Part shown: one piece after another, positions 35,956 through 47,476 of the stretch
Layout of the letters: each line of letters opens with the position of its first letter
Position numbering within the stretch: the stretch's first letter is position 1
Source: Marinobacter sediminicola
GTDB lineage: Bacteria; Pseudomonadota; Gammaproteobacteria; Pseudomonadales; Oleiphilaceae
Assembly: GCF_031157525.1 (NCBI RefSeq)
Contig: NZ_JAVIXR010000001.1
Span: 186,001 to 250,000, forward strand
Length of the DNA stretch: 64,000 nucleotides
Direction: 5' to 3'
Position numbers and translations under genes: made by a program
Notes under the pieces: generated by a model
Database searches by the model: none
What the model saw: the letters and a program-made list of their open reading frames with translations, nothing else
What the model was told of the DNA's origin: nothing

Positions 35956-37040
35956 TGACCGAATCGACGATTAAACCACCCAAAAAGAACCTCGGGCCGG
36001 TCAAGTGGATGCGTACGCACCTGTTTTCCAGCTGGTACAACAGCTTGCTGACACTGGTAGTTGGCTACCTGCTGCTCACCAGTGTCGGGCCTCTGGTGAG
36101 TTGGGTGTTTCTGGACGCTACCTTTGAGGGCTCTGGCCCGGGTGACTGCCTGGGCGAGGGCGCTTGCTGGCTGTTTGTAAGTCAGCGTCTGAATTTCTTT
36201 ATTTATGGCTTCTACCCCGACGAGCTTCAATGGCGGGTGGATATCATGTTCGGACTGTTGGCTCTGGCGTTCGTGCCTCAGTTTATCGAGGGGTTCCCCG
36301 CCCGTAAATGGCTCGGGATCTTCGGTATGAGCGGCCTGCCGATAATCGGCTATGTGTTGATCCCTGGAGGAATTCTGGGGCTGGAAGAAGTGGAAAGCTC
36401 AAAGTGGGGCGGCCTTATGCTCACACTCATCCTGGCTTATATCGGGATTCTGGCGTCTCTGCCTATCGGAATTTTGCTCGCCATTGGGCGTCGATCCGAC
36501 ATGCCTATTATTCGCGGCCTCTGCGTGGTGTTTATCGAGGTCTGGCGGGCCGTGCCGCTGATTACGGTGTTGTTCATGGCCTCAGTGATGCTGCCTTTGT
36601 TTCTTCCGGAGGGTGTAAGCTTTGAGAAGCTTGTGCGTGCATTGATCGGCATTACGTTGTGGCAGTCGGCCTACATGGCAGAGGTTATAAGGGGCGGACT
36701 TCAGGCTATCCCCCGAGGGCAGTATGAGGCGGCTAATGCTCTTGGTCTTGGCTATTGGCGAAAGATGGGATTGGTTATTCTGCCCCAGGCACTAAAGCTG
36801 GTTATTCCCGGCATCGTGAATACTTTTATATCACTGTTCAAGGACACCACTCTGGTGCTGATTATTGGCCTGTTCGATATTCTCGGCGCGGTTCAGTCAA
36901 CGATAGCAGACCCTGCTTGGCAAAACGTTGCGATAGAGGGCTATGTCTTCGTGGCCTTCTGTTTCTGGGTGTTCTGTTTCGGGATTTCCCGCTACAGCCA
37001 GAACCTCGAACGCAAACTCGATACCGGCCACAAAACCTGA
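35955..37040 (+). CDS. aapM: General L-amino acid ABC transporter permease
   Basis: Second permease, about 361 aa. [20 protein letters not shown] and the EAA loop [20 protein letters not shown] are present, with several membrane segments before them. Two adjacent ATG codons (35952, 35955) follow AAGGAG at 35944-35949; the second has the better spacing. It is translationally coupled to aapQ. Together AapQ and AapM form the membrane channel. Confidence 0.93.
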   Translation: MTESTIKPPKKNLGPVKWMRTHLFSSWYNSLLTLVVGYLLLTSVGPLVSWVFLDATFEGSGPGDCLGEGACWLFVSQRLNFFIYGFYPDELQWRVDIMFGLLALAFVPQFIEGFPARKWLGIFGMSGLPIIGYVLIPGGILGLEEVESSKWGGLMLTLILAYIGILASLPIGILLAIGRRSDMPIIRGLCVVFIEVWRAVPLITVLFMASVMLPLFLPEGVSFEKLVRALIGITLWQSAYMAEVIRGGLQAIPRGQYEAANALGLGYWRKMGLVILPQALKLVIPGIVNTFISLFKDTTLVLIIGLFDILGAVQSTIADPAWQNVAIEGYVFVAFCFWVFCFGISRYSQNLERKLDTGHKT

Positions 37041-37050
37041 TGGTAAAACT

Positions 37051-37830
37051 ATGATGCAACACTCCGAATCTGTAGAAACTCAAGCTGAAAACAAGCCGGG
37101 CATTATCCGTGTGGAAAGTATGCACAAGTGGTATGGCGACTTTCACGTGCTTAAAGATCTTAACCTGGCGGTTGATCAGGGCGAACGCATTGTAATCTGT
37201 GGCCCGTCAGGCTCAGGCAAATCCACGTTTATTCGGTGCATCAATCGCCTTGAAGAGCATCAGCAGGGCAAGATCATCGTAGATGACGTTGAGCTTACCG
37301 ACGATGTCCGTCACATAGACAGTGTGCGCAGGGAAGTGGGTATGGTGTTTCAGCACTTTAATCTGTTTCCTCACCTCACAGTGCTGGAAAACTGCTGTCT
37401 GTCGCCTATATGGGTGCGCAAGTTGCCTCGTCGGGAAGCCGAAGCAGCTGCCATGGAGTACCTTGAGCGGGTAAAAATTCCGGATCAGGCTGCCAAGTAT
37501 CCCGGACAGCTATCAGGTGGCCAGCAACAACGTGTGGCCATTGCCAGGGCTTTGTGTATGAAACCCAAAATCATGTTGTTTGATGAGCCCACGTCGGCAC
37601 TTGATCCGGAAATGATCAAAGAAGTGCTCGACGTTATGATCGAGCTGGCCGGCAGCGGCATGACCATGATCTGTGTGACCCATGAAATGGGCTTTGCCAA
37701 AACCGTTGCAGACCGAGTGATTTTCATGGATGAAGGTGAGATTGTCGAAGAGGCGCCGCCCACAGAATTTTTCAGCAACCCCAGAGAACCTCGCACCCAG
37801 AAGTTTCTGCAGCAAATTCTGCAACATTAA
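37051..37830 (+). CDS. aapP: General L-amino acid ABC transporter ATP-binding protein
   Basis: 259-aa ABC ATPase. Walker [14 protein letters not shown], the Q-loop [11 protein letters not shown], the signature [15 protein letters not shown], Walker [16 protein letters not shown] and the switch His in [10 protein letters not shown] are all intact. The ATG at 37051 is chosen because the longer frame overlaps the end of aapM and gives a non-family N-terminus. Its TAA overlaps the stop codon of the convergent channel gene. Confidence 0.95.
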   Translation: MMQHSESVETQAENKPGIIRVESMHKWYGDFHVLKDLNLAVDQGERIVICGPSGSGKSTFIRCINRLEEHQQGKIIVDDVELTDDVRHIDSVRREVGMVFQHFNLFPHLTVLENCCLSPIWVRKLPRREAEAAAMEYLERVKIPDQAAKYPGQLSGGQQQRVAIARALCMKPKIMLFDEPTSALDPEMIKEVLDVMIELAGSGMTMICVTHEMGFAKTVADRVIFMDEGEIVEEAPPTEFFSNPREPRTQKFLQQILQH

Positions 37831-40538
37831 GGAACAGGCCCTCTGTCAGAGTCGCTTTTACTCGGCTCAGGCAGAGTGCGAACATGGATATCCCGTTGCG
37901 GGAAAGGAATTTCAATGCCAGCTTCGGTGAGCGCGCTCGTAATGGAGGCGTGGATTTCGTGGGACAGGGGCATCATGTCCTGCAGGTCTTTGATGTATAC
38001 CCATAGCTCGAAATCAATACTGCTATCCCCCAGCGCTACACAGAATACCTCCGGAGCGGGGTCACTGACTACTCGTTCATTGTTGCCAGCAACGCCGATC
38101 AAAATCTCTTGGGTCTTATTGACATCCGACCCGTAGGCGACTCCCACACGTAGGGTAACCCGTGTAATTGAATCTGAGAGGGTCCAGTTGGTCAGGTCCT
38201 GGGTCACGAAGGTTTTGTTTGGGATAACCTGTTCTTTTCTGTCCCAGTCGACCAGTGTTGTGGCTCGAATACGTATGCGGGCAACCGTGCCGGTAATGCC
38301 ATCTATTGTGACCATGTCACCCACCCGGATAGGGCGTTCAAACAGAAGAATGATGCCCGAGACAAAGTTAGCGACGATTTCCTGAAGTCCGAACCCGAGG
38401 CCGACACCCAGGGCGGCAATAAGCCATTGCAGTTTCGACCATTGAACTCCTATTACCGCGAAGCAGGTTATCACGCCAGCGAACACCAACAGATAGGCTG
38501 TGAGAGTTTTGATCGCATAGCCTGTGCCTGCCTCCAGGTTCAGCCGGCTCAGAATGGTTACTTCAAGGGTGCCCGGGAGGTCGCGGGCTGCCAATATGGT
38601 TCCTGCTCCAATTAAAGCAGCCAGCAGCACGTCCGCAAGAGTTATTGGGAGCGGATCCCCACCTTGCAAGTCGGTAGAAATGGTCCACAGCGTGATGTTG
38701 TCGAACAGTTTGAGTGCAGGGAAAACGTCGGCCCAAAGCATCGTCAAGCCGGTAATGGCCAGTGCGGCTATTACGATGCCCAGCAGTGATGTGCTCTGAT
38801 GACTGATGTCCTTTAGGTTCATTGCTGGCATATCCAACGAAGGCAGAATGTTCTCTTCGGACGTGTCGTCGGCTTCCCGGTTTTCAGCTGCTTTTTGCTC
38901 CGCCGCTCGCTGTTCGCGCAGAATGTCGAGGGTGAGGCGGCGTTCACGCACAGAAAGAGCCCTCAATCCCAGATAGTAGAGCAATGAAGTGAAAGCCAGC
39001 CAGCAAATGGAGATGAACAAGTTGCGTTCAAGTTGAAGGGCCGTGTAGTGATAGCCAAACAGCGACGCAAGGGCCAGAACAAGGGGAGTGATAACGGCGA
39101 TAATGTGCAGGAACACCAGGAGGCCATGTTGGGATTTGTACGCCCTCACAGCATTCATGATGCGTTGCGCAAATACCGCCAGTGCGATGGATACCAAGGT
39201 AAACAGCAGGCGGCCGAGGCTGTCGTCAAACTGTGCGCCTTCAGGGGTTGAAGTTGTGGATGTAGTTATGATGGTTACCGGCAATACGAATGCCATCAGC
39301 AGGGGGATTTCCCGGCGGATAACCAGCAGGGAACTGGGGTTCCAGTGGAAGTGGTTTTCACCAAGGCCATGCTTGCGTGCTACGTTACGGATAAACGCCA
39401 GCAAAAACATGATGAAACCCGCGGCTGTCAGCCCTTTCGAAAGGGCAGAGAAAAACTCGTTGCCTTCCATCAGCAGCAGGGCGGCCAATGAAAATACAAG
39501 CACGCCGGGCAATGCCAGCAGGAAGCTGTTAATCAGTGCCTTTATGGTAAACGCCATGCGATCATGGCCAACATTACCGATGTAGCGGCTGTTTTCGATC
39601 AGATCACCCGCGATGGCTTTCCGTGTTATAAGCAGAGCCAGAAACAGAAGGGCTACAAGGGTTATGCGAGTGCCACGTTCTTTCCACGACAGGGCGATGG
39701 CGTCACTGAGGGCACCGAAGTGCAGTTGGGAGACAAACCATTTTGCAGACTGGTACAGCCCGCCGGCGGTTTCAGTACTCACAACCGCGGCGCTTGGCAG
39801 CCAGAACAGGCGCTGTTGTAGAAGCTTCTGATATTCCTGAACCTGGTCCTGAAGGGCCGTAACTGTGCTGTAGTATTCATTGAGCACATCAATATGTTCG
39901 GTAACGGCTTTGTGCAGTTCGCGTAGCAACTCGGAGCGGCGGGTTTGCAGTTGCCCGCGGGCATCGTCACCAGGCTCCGCAATGGCTTCAAATTCTTCGA
40001 GCCTCAGTTGCTCTTCTCTTGCGGACGCAAGCTTATTCTCTATGCCTTCTATTAAATCGCTGGCAATACTCTGTCTTTGTAAGCGTTCAAGTCTCTGCTT
40101 TAACAAGTTGGCATAGTTTGCAGTTAGGTTGAGGCCCGCCTTCTCCAGTCTCAGCTCAAAACTCTTATACTCATCCTGCAAGCGGGTCAGAATGGATTCG
40201 GCGTAGGTTAGCCGCTCCTGGCTGTCTCTCACTGCTGTCTGACGCTGCGTTAGTGAGGATTGCAGCGTGCGCACCTGCTCCAGAATGTCTGAGTTGACCA
40301 CCTCTGGTAGCTTGATATCGGGAGGGGAATCCGTGTCAGCTTCCAGTTCTGGTTGAACGGCCGGTCGCGATTCCTCTGGCTGTTCAGCGCTTTCTTTGCT
40401 TTGCCGGGTGGCTGTGTCTGATGGCCTGGTTGTATCACCGGAGTTTTCGGCCCAGGCAGGAAATGCCAGAGAACAGAGAAGAATAAAGCCGGCCATGTAT
40501 GTTGCCAGAACTGCATAATGGGTCGGACGTTGCTTCAT
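37827..40538 (-). CDS. Mechanosensitive channel, MscS/MscK type with large periplasmic domain
   Basis: 903-aa channel. The signal peptide ends near AWA, followed by an acidic Ser/Thr-rich linker. Residues of about 75-260 form a Glu/Gln/Leu-rich coiled-coil periplasmic region. Many membrane helices and the MscS pore follow: [20 protein letters not shown], then the beta domain [20 protein letters not shown] and [18 protein letters not shown]. It is shorter than E. coli MscK or MscM (about 1,100 aa). AAGGAG fits the ATG at 40538 better than one at 40556. It follows ppiB-lpxH on the minus strand. Confidence 0.92.
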   Translation of the reverse strand: MKQRPTHYAVLATYMAGFILLCSLAFPAWAENSGDTTRPSDTATRQSKESAEQPEESRPAVQPELEADTDSPPDIKLPEVVNSDILEQVRTLQSSLTQRQTAVRDSQERLTYAESILTRLQDEYKSFELRLEKAGLNLTANYANLLKQRLERLQRQSIASDLIEGIENKLASAREEQLRLEEFEAIAEPGDDARGQLQTRRSELLRELHKAVTEHIDVLNEYYSTVTALQDQVQEYQKLLQQRLFWLPSAAVVSTETAGGLYQSAKWFVSQLHFGALSDAIALSWKERGTRITLVALLFLALLITRKAIAGDLIENSRYIGNVGHDRMAFTIKALINSFLLALPGVLVFSLAALLLMEGNEFFSALSKGLTAAGFIMFLLAFIRNVARKHGLGENHFHWNPSSLLVIRREIPLLMAFVLPVTIITTSTTSTPEGAQFDDSLGRLLFTLVSIALAVFAQRIMNAVRAYKSQHGLLVFLHIIAVITPLVLALASLFGYHYTALQLERNLFISICWLAFTSLLYYLGLRALSVRERRLTLDILREQRAAEQKAAENREADDTSEENILPSLDMPAMNLKDISHQSTSLLGIVIAALAITGLTMLWADVFPALKLFDNITLWTISTDLQGGDPLPITLADVLLAALIGAGTILAARDLPGTLEVTILSRLNLEAGTGYAIKTLTAYLLVFAGVITCFAVIGVQWSKLQWLIAALGVGLGFGLQEIVANFVSGIILLFERPIRVGDMVTIDGITGTVARIRIRATTLVDWDRKEQVIPNKTFVTQDLTNWTLSDSITRVTLRVGVAYGSDVNKTQEILIGVAGNNERVVSDPAPEVFCVALGDSSIDFELWVYIKDLQDMMPLSHEIHASITSALTEAGIEIPFPQRDIHVRTLPEPSKSDSDRGPVP

Positions 40539-40603
40539 ATTCTGCACTCCTTGCACGGACGGCTCTAGGTAGTGATCCCCTGCATCATGCAGCAGTGGGC
40601 GTC

Positions 40604-41338
40604 TCAGGAGTTTGGTAACGGCATCTTTTTCAGCTCTGGCTCTTGTTCAGACTGCGCAACCAGCCACCAGACATGCTTGTCCCAGTCGCCCAGAACGATT
40701 CGCTTTGCGGATTCCCCGTCTACTTCCAGAGAGTGTACAGCAGGTCTGTGGGTGTGCCCGTGAATGAGTAGAGGCACATCATGGGCTTCCATAACTCGCT
40801 GCACCTCTTCCGGGGTTACGTCCATGATATCTTCAGTTTTGCCCTGGTTCGATGCCATGCTCATTTCCCGCAGTTGCCTTGCCATTTGCTGGCGATCCTC
40901 AAGAGGGCGGGACAGAATCATCTTTTGCATTTGCGGATTACGCATTTTGGCGCGAAATTTCTGGTATTCCACATCAGTGGTGCAAAGGCTGTCACCATGC
41001 ATCAGCAGAGTAGGGGTGCCATAGAGATCGATGAGTGTGGGGTCATCCAGCAGAGTGGCGCCGGCACGTGCGCAGAAATCCTCGCCTAGCAGAAAATCCC
41101 GGTTGCCGTGCATCAGGAAAATGCGGGTGCCGCTGTCGCTCAGGGTGCGCAGTGCGGCTGCAGCCTGGTCTTGGAGAGGGGTGCGCTCATCATCACCAAT
41201 CCAGGCCTCAAAGAAATCACCAAGTATGAACAGCTGCTCTGCACCGGGCGCTTCTTCTTCGAGAAAGCGAAGAAACGCCCCGATAATATCGGGGCGTGAC
41301 TCTTCCATGTGCAGGTCGGAAATAAACAGCGTGGTCAC
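40604..41338 (-). CDS. lpxH: UDP-2,3-diacylglucosamine diphosphatase
   Basis: Metallophosphatase of lipid A synthesis that releases UMP to form lipid X. The metal-binding motifs are FISDLHMEE, ILGDFFEAWIGDDE, MHGNRDFLLG and LLIHGHTHRPAVH. The length of 244 aa is normal. It starts at GTG with GGAGG seven bases before, overlapping the ppiB stop as GTGA. The ppiB-lpxH order is common in gammaproteobacteria. Confidence 0.95.
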   Translation of the reverse strand: MTTLFISDLHMEESRPDIIGAFLRFLEEEAPGAEQLFILGDFFEAWIGDDERTPLQDQAAAALRTLSDSGTRIFLMHGNRDFLLGEDFCARAGATLLDDPTLIDLYGTPTLLMHGDSLCTTDVEYQKFRAKMRNPQMQKMILSRPLEDRQQMARQLREMSMASNQGKTEDIMDVTPEEVQRVMEAHDVPLLIHGHTHRPAVHSLEVDGESAKRIVLGDWDKHVWWLVAQSEQEPELKKMPLPNS

Positions 41339-41844
41339 GCTGTGCCTCCGTCCTCGATAACAGTGGCCTTTTCAATGACCACGTCCTCGTAGGGTACGTC
41401 TTGATGGCCGGAATCCATGGTGGTGCGGACGGCGCGGATTGCGTTAACTGTCTCCATACCTTCTACAACCTTGCCAAAAACACAGTAACCCCAGCCTTCG
41501 GCATTTTTTGCTGTGTGGTCCAGAAACCCATTGTTTTCCACGTTGATGAAAAACTGGGCTGAAGCCGAATGTGGGTCCATAGTACGGGCCATGGCGACGG
41601 TGCCCTGCATATTGCTCAAGCCGTTGTCCGCTTCGTTTTTGATGGGGTCGCGGGTCTTGCGTGCCACCATGCCAGGCTCGAAACCGCCACCCTGAACCAT
41701 AAAGTTACTGATAACCCTATGGAAAATCAGGCCGTCGTAGAAGCCATCGCGAACATACTGTTCAAAATTCTTTGCGGTTTCTGGGGCTTTTTCGTAATCC
41801 AGTTCGAGCTTGATATCGCCGTGATTGGTTGTCAGCAGAATCAT
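41335..41844 (-). CDS. ppiB: Cytoplasmic peptidyl-prolyl cis-trans isomerase B
   Basis: Cyclophilin of 169 aa without a signal peptide. The active-site stretches GLIFHRVISNFMVQGGGFEP, MARTMDPHSASAQFFIN and GWGYCVFGKVVEGM are intact. A longer frame reaches 41961, but it runs into the glnS promoter; the start MILLTTNHGDI at 41844 has AGGA and matches the family. It is divergent from glnS and overlaps lpxH by four bases. Confidence 0.95.
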   Translation of the reverse strand: MILLTTNHGDIKLELDYEKAPETAKNFEQYVRDGFYDGLIFHRVISNFMVQGGGFEPGMVARKTRDPIKNEADNGLSNMQGTVAMARTMDPHSASAQFFINVENNGFLDHTAKNAEGWGYCVFGKVVEGMETVNAIRAVRTTMDSGHQDVPYEDVVIEKATVIEDGGTA

Positions 41845-41937
41845 CAGGGTTTCCTGTTCATTGAGTTGGAATCGCTTAAAGCCGGTATTGTACGCAAGAG
41901 TTTCCGGTGATGCATGAGTCCGCTCTGGATTTATGAG

Positions 41938-41943
41938 TATAAT
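41938..41943 (+). promoter_or_regulatory. Candidate -10 element for glnS
   Basis: TATAAT, 37 bases before the glnS ATG, in the divergent ppiB-glnS region. The -35 is poor, so strength is uncertain. Confidence 0.4.
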
Positions 41944-41980
41944 AGACGGTTTACGACCCACTTCTTTTAATAGAGATTGT

Positions 41981-43651
41981 ATGAGCGCCGAGCCGAAGAA
42001 AGCCCATAACTTTATTCAGAACCTGATTGAAGACGCCGTTGCCAAAGGCGAGCATACCGGCCAGGTTGTGACCCGTTTTCCGCCTGAGCCTAATGGTTAC
42101 CTGCACGTGGGCCATGCGAAATCTATCTGCCTTAACTTTGGTATCGCCAATACGTTTTCCGGTGTGTGTAACCTACGGTTTGACGACACTAATCCGGAAA
42201 AGGAGAGCCAGGAGTACATCGATGCCATCAAGGCAGACGTTGAATGGCTGGGTTACACCTGGGATGGGGAAGTACGTTATGCCTCTGACTATTTCGATTC
42301 TCTCTACTATTTTGCAGAGGAACTAATCGAGAAAGGCAAGGCGTATGTCTGTGCGTTAACTGCAGATGAAATGGTGGAGTACCGGGGCACCTTGACTGAA
42401 CCGGGCAGAAACAGCCCTTATCGCGACCGCCCTGCAGATGAAAGCCTGACGCTATTCCGTGATATGCGGGATGGTAAGTTCAAAAACGGTGAACTGGTGT
42501 TAAGGGCGAAGATTGATATGACGTCCCCTAACATCAATATGCGAGACCCTATACTTTATCGCATTCGTTTTGCTGAGCATCATCAGACGGGCAATAAATG
42601 GTGCATCTACCCGATGTACGACTTCACTCATCCGATCTCAGATGCCATGGAGGGGATTACTCACTCTCTGTGCACGCTCGAATTTGAAGATCACCGCCCC
42701 CTCTACGATTGGGTGCTTGATAACATTACTGCGCCTTGTCAGCCGCGACAGATAGAGTTTGCTCGTCTGAACCTGAACTACACCATCACCAGCAAGCGTA
42801 AACTCAAGCGCCTGGTGGATGAACATTTGGTCGAAGGCTGGAATGACCCTCGCATGCCGACTATTTCGGGTATGCGCCGTCGCGGCTATACGCCGGAATC
42901 GCTCCGTGCGTTCTGCGACATGATTGGTGTTAACAAGGCTGGCGGAACGGTGGATATGGGGATGCTGGAATTCGCTATCCGCGAGGACCTCAACACTCGC
43001 TCACCTCGTGCCATGTGCGTGATGCGCCCATTGAAAGTGACGCTGACCAACTATCCGGCTGACAAGATCGAAACTCTCTCCCTGCCTGTGCATCCTCAGA
43101 ACCCGGATATGGGGCAGCGTGATGTTACCTGGAGCCAGACTCTGTTTATCGACAGGGATGACTTCGTGGAAGAGGCACCACGCAAGTGGAAGCGATTGGC
43201 ACCCGAGCAGGCGGTTCGTTTACGCGGCGGCTATGTGATGACGTGCAAGGAAGTTGTGCGCGATGCCAGTGGCGAAATTGTGGAGCTGCGCTGTGAATAC
43301 GATCCGGCCACACTGGGTGTTAACCCCGAGGGTTACAAGCCTAACGGCGTGATCCACTGGGTGTCTGCCAGCAACAGTGTGGAGTGCGATATTAACTTGT
43401 ACGACCGATTGTTCAACCACGAATCTCCGGACAGTGACAAGGAAGGAGACTTCCTGGATCACGTTAACCCGCAATCGCTTGTGGTGTTGAAGGGTGCACG
43501 GGTAGAGCAAAGCTTGGCAACGCCGCTTACAGACTTGCCGTACCAGTTTGAGCGCGAAGGTTATTTCTTCTGTGATCAGGAGTTGACGGCCAAAGCCGGG
43601 AAGCCGGTATTCAATCGCACTGTTACCTTGCGGGATTCGTGGGGTAAATAA
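41981..43651 (+). CDS. glnS: Glutaminyl-tRNA synthetase
   Basis: Class I synthetase charging tRNA-Gln. [15 protein letters not shown] contains the HIGH motif near residue 35, [10 protein letters not shown] follows, and [11 protein letters not shown] holds the KMSKS-like loop. The ATG at 41981 ([11 protein letters not shown]) gives 556 aa, close to the 554 of E. coli; an upstream start at 41933 would overlap the -10 element. cysS follows 35 bases later, a common neighbour. Confidence 0.96.
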   Translation: MSAEPKKAHNFIQNLIEDAVAKGEHTGQVVTRFPPEPNGYLHVGHAKSICLNFGIANTFSGVCNLRFDDTNPEKESQEYIDAIKADVEWLGYTWDGEVRYASDYFDSLYYFAEELIEKGKAYVCALTADEMVEYRGTLTEPGRNSPYRDRPADESLTLFRDMRDGKFKNGELVLRAKIDMTSPNINMRDPILYRIRFAEHHQTGNKWCIYPMYDFTHPISDAMEGITHSLCTLEFEDHRPLYDWVLDNITAPCQPRQIEFARLNLNYTITSKRKLKRLVDEHLVEGWNDPRMPTISGMRRRGYTPESLRAFCDMIGVNKAGGTVDMGMLEFAIREDLNTRSPRAMCVMRPLKVTLTNYPADKIETLSLPVHPQNPDMGQRDVTWSQTLFIDRDDFVEEAPRKWKRLAPEQAVRLRGGYVMTCKEVVRDASGEIVELRCEYDPATLGVNPEGYKPNGVIHWVSASNSVECDINLYDRLFNHESPDSDKEGDFLDHVNPQSLVVLKGARVEQSLATPLTDLPYQFEREGYFFCDQELTAKAGKPVFNRTVTLRDSWGK

Positions 43652-43686
43652 AGAGTAAATAAGGGTAAGCATTCGGGAGACCAGCT

Positions 43687-45075
43687 TTGATTAGGATTTA
43701 TAATACGCTCACCCAGCAAAAAGAAGTCTTTACGCCTATCGAGCCGGGAAAGGTTCGCATGTACGTGTGTGGTATGACGGTTTATGACTACTGCCACCTG
43801 GGTCACGCGCGGGTGCTGGTGGCTTTTGACGTAGTAACGCGCTACATGCGCAATCGCGGCTACGATGTGACCTATGTGCGCAATATCACTGATATTGACG
43901 ACAAGATTCTTCGCAGAGCCGAGGAAAACGGCGAACCGTTTACCGAGCTGACCGAGCGTATGATCACGGCGATGCGCGAGGATGAGGCAAGGCTTGGTGT
44001 GCTGTCACCCAGCGCAGAGCCTCGTGCCACGGATTACATTGCTGAAATCATAGCCATGATCAATACGCTGATCGAATCTGACCATGCGTATGCCGCGGAC
44101 AACGGCGATGTCTATTTTTCTGTAGAGTCATTTAAGGATTACGGAAAACTCAGCAAGAAAAAACTCGAAGATCTGCTGGCGGGTGCGCGCATAGACGTAC
44201 AGGAAGCCAAGCGAAGCCCAGCGGATTTTGCGCTTTGGAAAGCTGCCGATGAAGGTGAGGTCAGCTGGCCTTCACCTTGGGGTAATGGTCGACCGGGTTG
44301 GCATATTGAATGTTCTGCCATGTCAACAAAATGCCTGGGCGATACCTTTGACATTCATGGAGGCGGACCGGATTTGCTGTTCCCTCACCATGAAAATGAA
44401 ATTGCCCAGTCCGAGTGCGCTACCGGGCATGCCTTCGTGAATACCTGGATGCATGCGGGCGCTATCCGTGTGAACAAGGAAAAGATGTCCAAATCCCTGG
44501 GCAACTTTTTCACCATACGGGAAATACTCGAAACCTACCCGCCTGAAGTGGTCCGCTTCTTCCTGGTTTCCAGCCACTACCGCAGCCAGGTCGATTATTC
44601 GGAAGATAATCTGGCTGAGGCGGGGCGTTCTCTGGCCAGGCTATACCATGCACTGCGTGGCATAGAGCCAATGAATTCAAACGACGTGCCTGAAACTGAG
44701 CATGATCGTCGTTTTGTTGAGTTAATGAACGATGACTTTAACTGCCCGGGCGCTATCTCGGTTTTACACGCGCTTGCCAATGACATAAATCAACACCGCC
44801 GGGAAGGCCGTGAAGATGACGCAAGGCAAGCGGCAACTGTGATGATCAGGCTTGGTGATGTTCTCGGAATCTTGCAGCAAAACCCCGATGCTTTTTTTCA
44901 GGCTGATTCCGGTGGAGAGCTGACGGCAGAAGACATTGAAGCGAAAATTCAGGCCCGCGCTGATGCCCGTAAAGCCAGAGATTTTGCGGGTGCCGACCGC
45001 ATTCGTGACGAGTTGGTAGAGCAGGGCGTTATTCTGGACGATTCCCGTGAGGGAACAAGTTGGCGGCGCAGTTAA
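43687..45075 (+). CDS. cysS: Cysteinyl-tRNA synthetase
   Basis: Class I synthetase of 462 aa. The zinc Cys and HIGH-like motif lie in MYVCGMTVYDYCHLGHAR, further zinc ligands are in GWHIECSAMS and FPHHENEIAQSE, and KMSKSLGNF is the KMSKS loop. It starts at TTG: GGGAG lies six bases upstream, MIRIYNTLT matches the family N-terminus, and no ATG fits. Confidence 0.96.
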   Translation: MIRIYNTLTQQKEVFTPIEPGKVRMYVCGMTVYDYCHLGHARVLVAFDVVTRYMRNRGYDVTYVRNITDIDDKILRRAEENGEPFTELTERMITAMREDEARLGVLSPSAEPRATDYIAEIIAMINTLIESDHAYAADNGDVYFSVESFKDYGKLSKKKLEDLLAGARIDVQEAKRSPADFALWKAADEGEVSWPSPWGNGRPGWHIECSAMSTKCLGDTFDIHGGGPDLLFPHHENEIAQSECATGHAFVNTWMHAGAIRVNKEKMSKSLGNFFTIREILETYPPEVVRFFLVSSHYRSQVDYSEDNLAEAGRSLARLYHALRGIEPMNSNDVPETEHDRRFVELMNDDFNCPGAISVLHALANDINQHRREGREDDARQAATVMIRLGDVLGILQQNPDAFFQADSGGELTAEDIEAKIQARADARKARDFAGADRIRDELVEQGVILDDSREGTSWRRS

Positions 45076-45108
45076 CGCTGATACCAAGGTCGCGTTGTAC
45101 TCAGGGAA

Positions 45109-45137
45109 ATGACCTTATAAGGAACTTCCCGTATAAT
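45109..45137 (+). promoter_or_regulatory. Candidate sigma70 promoter of glcB
   Basis: ATGACC (45109-45114), 17-base spacer, TATAAT (45132-45137). The predicted start is about 65-70 bases before the glcB ATG. The -35 matches four of six consensus bases. Confidence 0.5.
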
Positions 45138-45211
45138 GCGGCCTTCGATTTTTCGAGCCCGGCTGCTGAATGGCGGTTGGGACAGGGCTAACCCACTGAG
45201 GCTTATTAACG

Positions 45212-47392
45212 ATGACAAATCGCGTACAACTCGGCGGCATTCAGGTCGCAAAGAACTTGTATGACTTCGTAACTAACGAAGCAATTCCAGGCACTGGGCT
45301 GGATGCAGATAAATTCTGGGCGGAATTCGACAAGATCGTAAATGATCTGGCGCCGAGAAATCGTGAGCTGCTGGCTAAGCGCGGTGCTATCCAGGAAAAA
45401 ATGAACAGCTGGAACAGCGACCATAAGGGCCAGACGCTCGATATGGCCGCTTATAAAGCCTTCCTAAAGGAAATTGGTTATCTGGTAGAAGAGCCTGCTG
45501 ACTTCCGTATCTCTACGGCGAACGTTGACCCTGAAGTGGCAACCATGGCTGGCCCTCAGCTAGTTGTGCCAATCATGAATGCTCGCTTTGCGCTGAACGC
45601 TGCAAACGCACGTTGGGGCAGCCTCTACGACGCGCTCTACGGAACCGATGCTATTTCCGAAGAGGGTGGTGCTGAAAAAGGCCGTGGTTACAACCCGGTT
45701 CGTGGTGCCAGGGTTATCGAGTTTGCACGTAACCTGCTGGATAACTCTGCGCCTTTGGCGGCAGGCAGCCATAAAGATGCGGTCTTGTATCAGGTTTCTG
45801 GCGGCAAGCTGGCTGTTAAATTGCAAAATGGCGATGTGACCGGGCTGAAAGATGAATCCGGTTTCGTGGGTTACACCGGTGCCGCCGATGCGCCTACGGG
45901 CATTCTGCTGGTCAAGAACGGCATGCACTTTGAGATCCAGATCGATGCCACTCACCCCATTGGCAAAGACGACGGCGCTCACGTAAAAGATGTACTGATG
46001 GAGTCTGCACTGACCACCATCATGGACTGCGAAGACTCTGTTGCTGCTGTAGACGCCGATGATAAGACTCTGGCCTATAGCAACTGGCTCGGCCTGATGA
46101 AGGGTGATCTGGAAGAAACCTTCGAGAAGGGCGGCGAGCGCCTGACCCGTAAAATGAACGCAGATCGTGAATACACTGCAGCTGACGGTAGTCAGATCAA
46201 ATTGAAAGGCCGTAGCCTGATGTTTGTTCGTAACGTTGGCCACCTGATGACCAACCCGGCTATTCTGCTGAAAGACGGCAGTGAAGTGCCTGAGGGGTTG
46301 ATGGACGGTATTCTTACTTCCCTGATCGCCATTCACGATTTGAAGGGCGACGGTAAGTTCCAGAACACCGCAACTGGCTCGGTGTACATTGTTAAGCCAA
46401 AGATGCACGGCCCTGAAGAAGTAGCGTTTACCAACGAATTCTTTGGTCGTGTCGAAGATGCTCTGGGCCTGCCGCGCTTCACTCTGAAAGTCGGCATCAT
46501 GGACGAAGAGCGTCGCACCACAGTGAACCTCAAAGCGTGTATCCACGCCGCCAAAGAGCGTGCAGTGTTCATTAACACAGGCTTCCTGGACCGCACCGGT
46601 GATGAAATGCACACTTCTATGGAGCTTGGTCCGTTCATTCGTAAGGGTGAAATGAAGCAGGCAGCATGGATTGGCGCCTACGAGCAGTGGAACGTAGATG
46701 TAGGTCTGGAAACAGGCTTCCGTGGTGTTGCACAGATTGGTAAAGGTATGTGGGCAATGCCAGACCTGATGGCGGCTATGCTTGAGCAAAAGATTGGTCA
46801 TCCGAAATCTGGCGCCAACACTGCTTGGGTGCCTTCGCCAACGGCAGCGACCCTGCACGCGACCCACTACCACCAGGTATCAGTTGCTGATATCCAGAAA
46901 GAGCTGGAAAGCCGTGCCCGTGCCAGCCTGGACGATATCCTGACTGTGCCGGTGATGGACGATCCTTCCAAGCTTACAGCGGAAGATATTCAGCAGGAAT
47001 TGGACAATAACGCCCAGGGTATTCTGGGTTATGTTGTTCGCTGGATCGATAGTGGTGTTGGCTGTTCCAAGGTTCCTGATATCAACGATATTGGTCTGAT
47101 GGAAGATCGCGCGACTCTGCGTATTTCATCCCAGCATCTGGCCAACTGGCTGTACCACGGCATTTGCACCGACGCGCAGGTTGAAGAAACCATGAAGCGC
47201 ATGGCGCAGGTTGTGGACAAGCAGAATGCCAATGACCCAAGCTACCGTCCTATGGCGCCAAACTTTGCGGATAGCATTGCGTTCAATGCGGCCATGGACT
47301 TGGTTCTCAAGGGCCGCGAGCAACCGAGTGGTTACACTGAGCCGCTGTTGCATGCGTATCGCTTGAAGGCGAAGCAGGCGCTCGGCCAGTAA
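45212..47392 (+). CDS. glcB: Malate synthase G
   Basis: Condenses glyoxylate and acetyl-CoA to malate. The 726-aa length is that of the G isoform. Characteristic regions are [71 protein letters not shown] and [16 protein letters not shown]. It is followed by a terminator and has its own promoter. No isocitrate lyase gene is in the window. Confidence 0.97.
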   Translation: MTNRVQLGGIQVAKNLYDFVTNEAIPGTGLDADKFWAEFDKIVNDLAPRNRELLAKRGAIQEKMNSWNSDHKGQTLDMAAYKAFLKEIGYLVEEPADFRISTANVDPEVATMAGPQLVVPIMNARFALNAANARWGSLYDALYGTDAISEEGGAEKGRGYNPVRGARVIEFARNLLDNSAPLAAGSHKDAVLYQVSGGKLAVKLQNGDVTGLKDESGFVGYTGAADAPTGILLVKNGMHFEIQIDATHPIGKDDGAHVKDVLMESALTTIMDCEDSVAAVDADDKTLAYSNWLGLMKGDLEETFEKGGERLTRKMNADREYTAADGSQIKLKGRSLMFVRNVGHLMTNPAILLKDGSEVPEGLMDGILTSLIAIHDLKGDGKFQNTATGSVYIVKPKMHGPEEVAFTNEFFGRVEDALGLPRFTLKVGIMDEERRTTVNLKACIHAAKERAVFINTGFLDRTGDEMHTSMELGPFIRKGEMKQAAWIGAYEQWNVDVGLETGFRGVAQIGKGMWAMPDLMAAMLEQKIGHPKSGANTAWVPSPTAATLHATHYHQVSVADIQKELESRARASLDDILTVPVMDDPSKLTAEDIQQELDNNAQGILGYVVRWIDSGVGCSKVPDINDIGLMEDRATLRISSQHLANWLYHGICTDAQVEETMKRMAQVVDKQNANDPSYRPMAPNFADSIAFNAAMDLVLKGREQPSGYTEPLLHAYRLKAKQALGQ

Positions 47393-47405
47393 GTTCGGCT
47401 GAGAC

Positions 47406-47433
47406 AAAAAAACCCGCTTCGGCGGGTTTTTTT
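47406..47433. terminator. Bidirectional terminator between glcB and folD
   Basis: A7-CCCGC (47406-47417), TTCG tetraloop, GCGGG-T7 (47422-47433). It serves both converging genes. Confidence 0.93.
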
Positions 47434-47476
47434 GTGCGTGCTTTGGTGCTCTTTAAAGATCGGGGGTGCCGCGGGA

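Noticed and set aside
45560..46873. 437-codon open frame on the minus strand opposite glcB
   Set aside because: It is an antisense shadow of malate synthase, with no family motifs and no ribosome site; the plus-strand gene is unambiguous.
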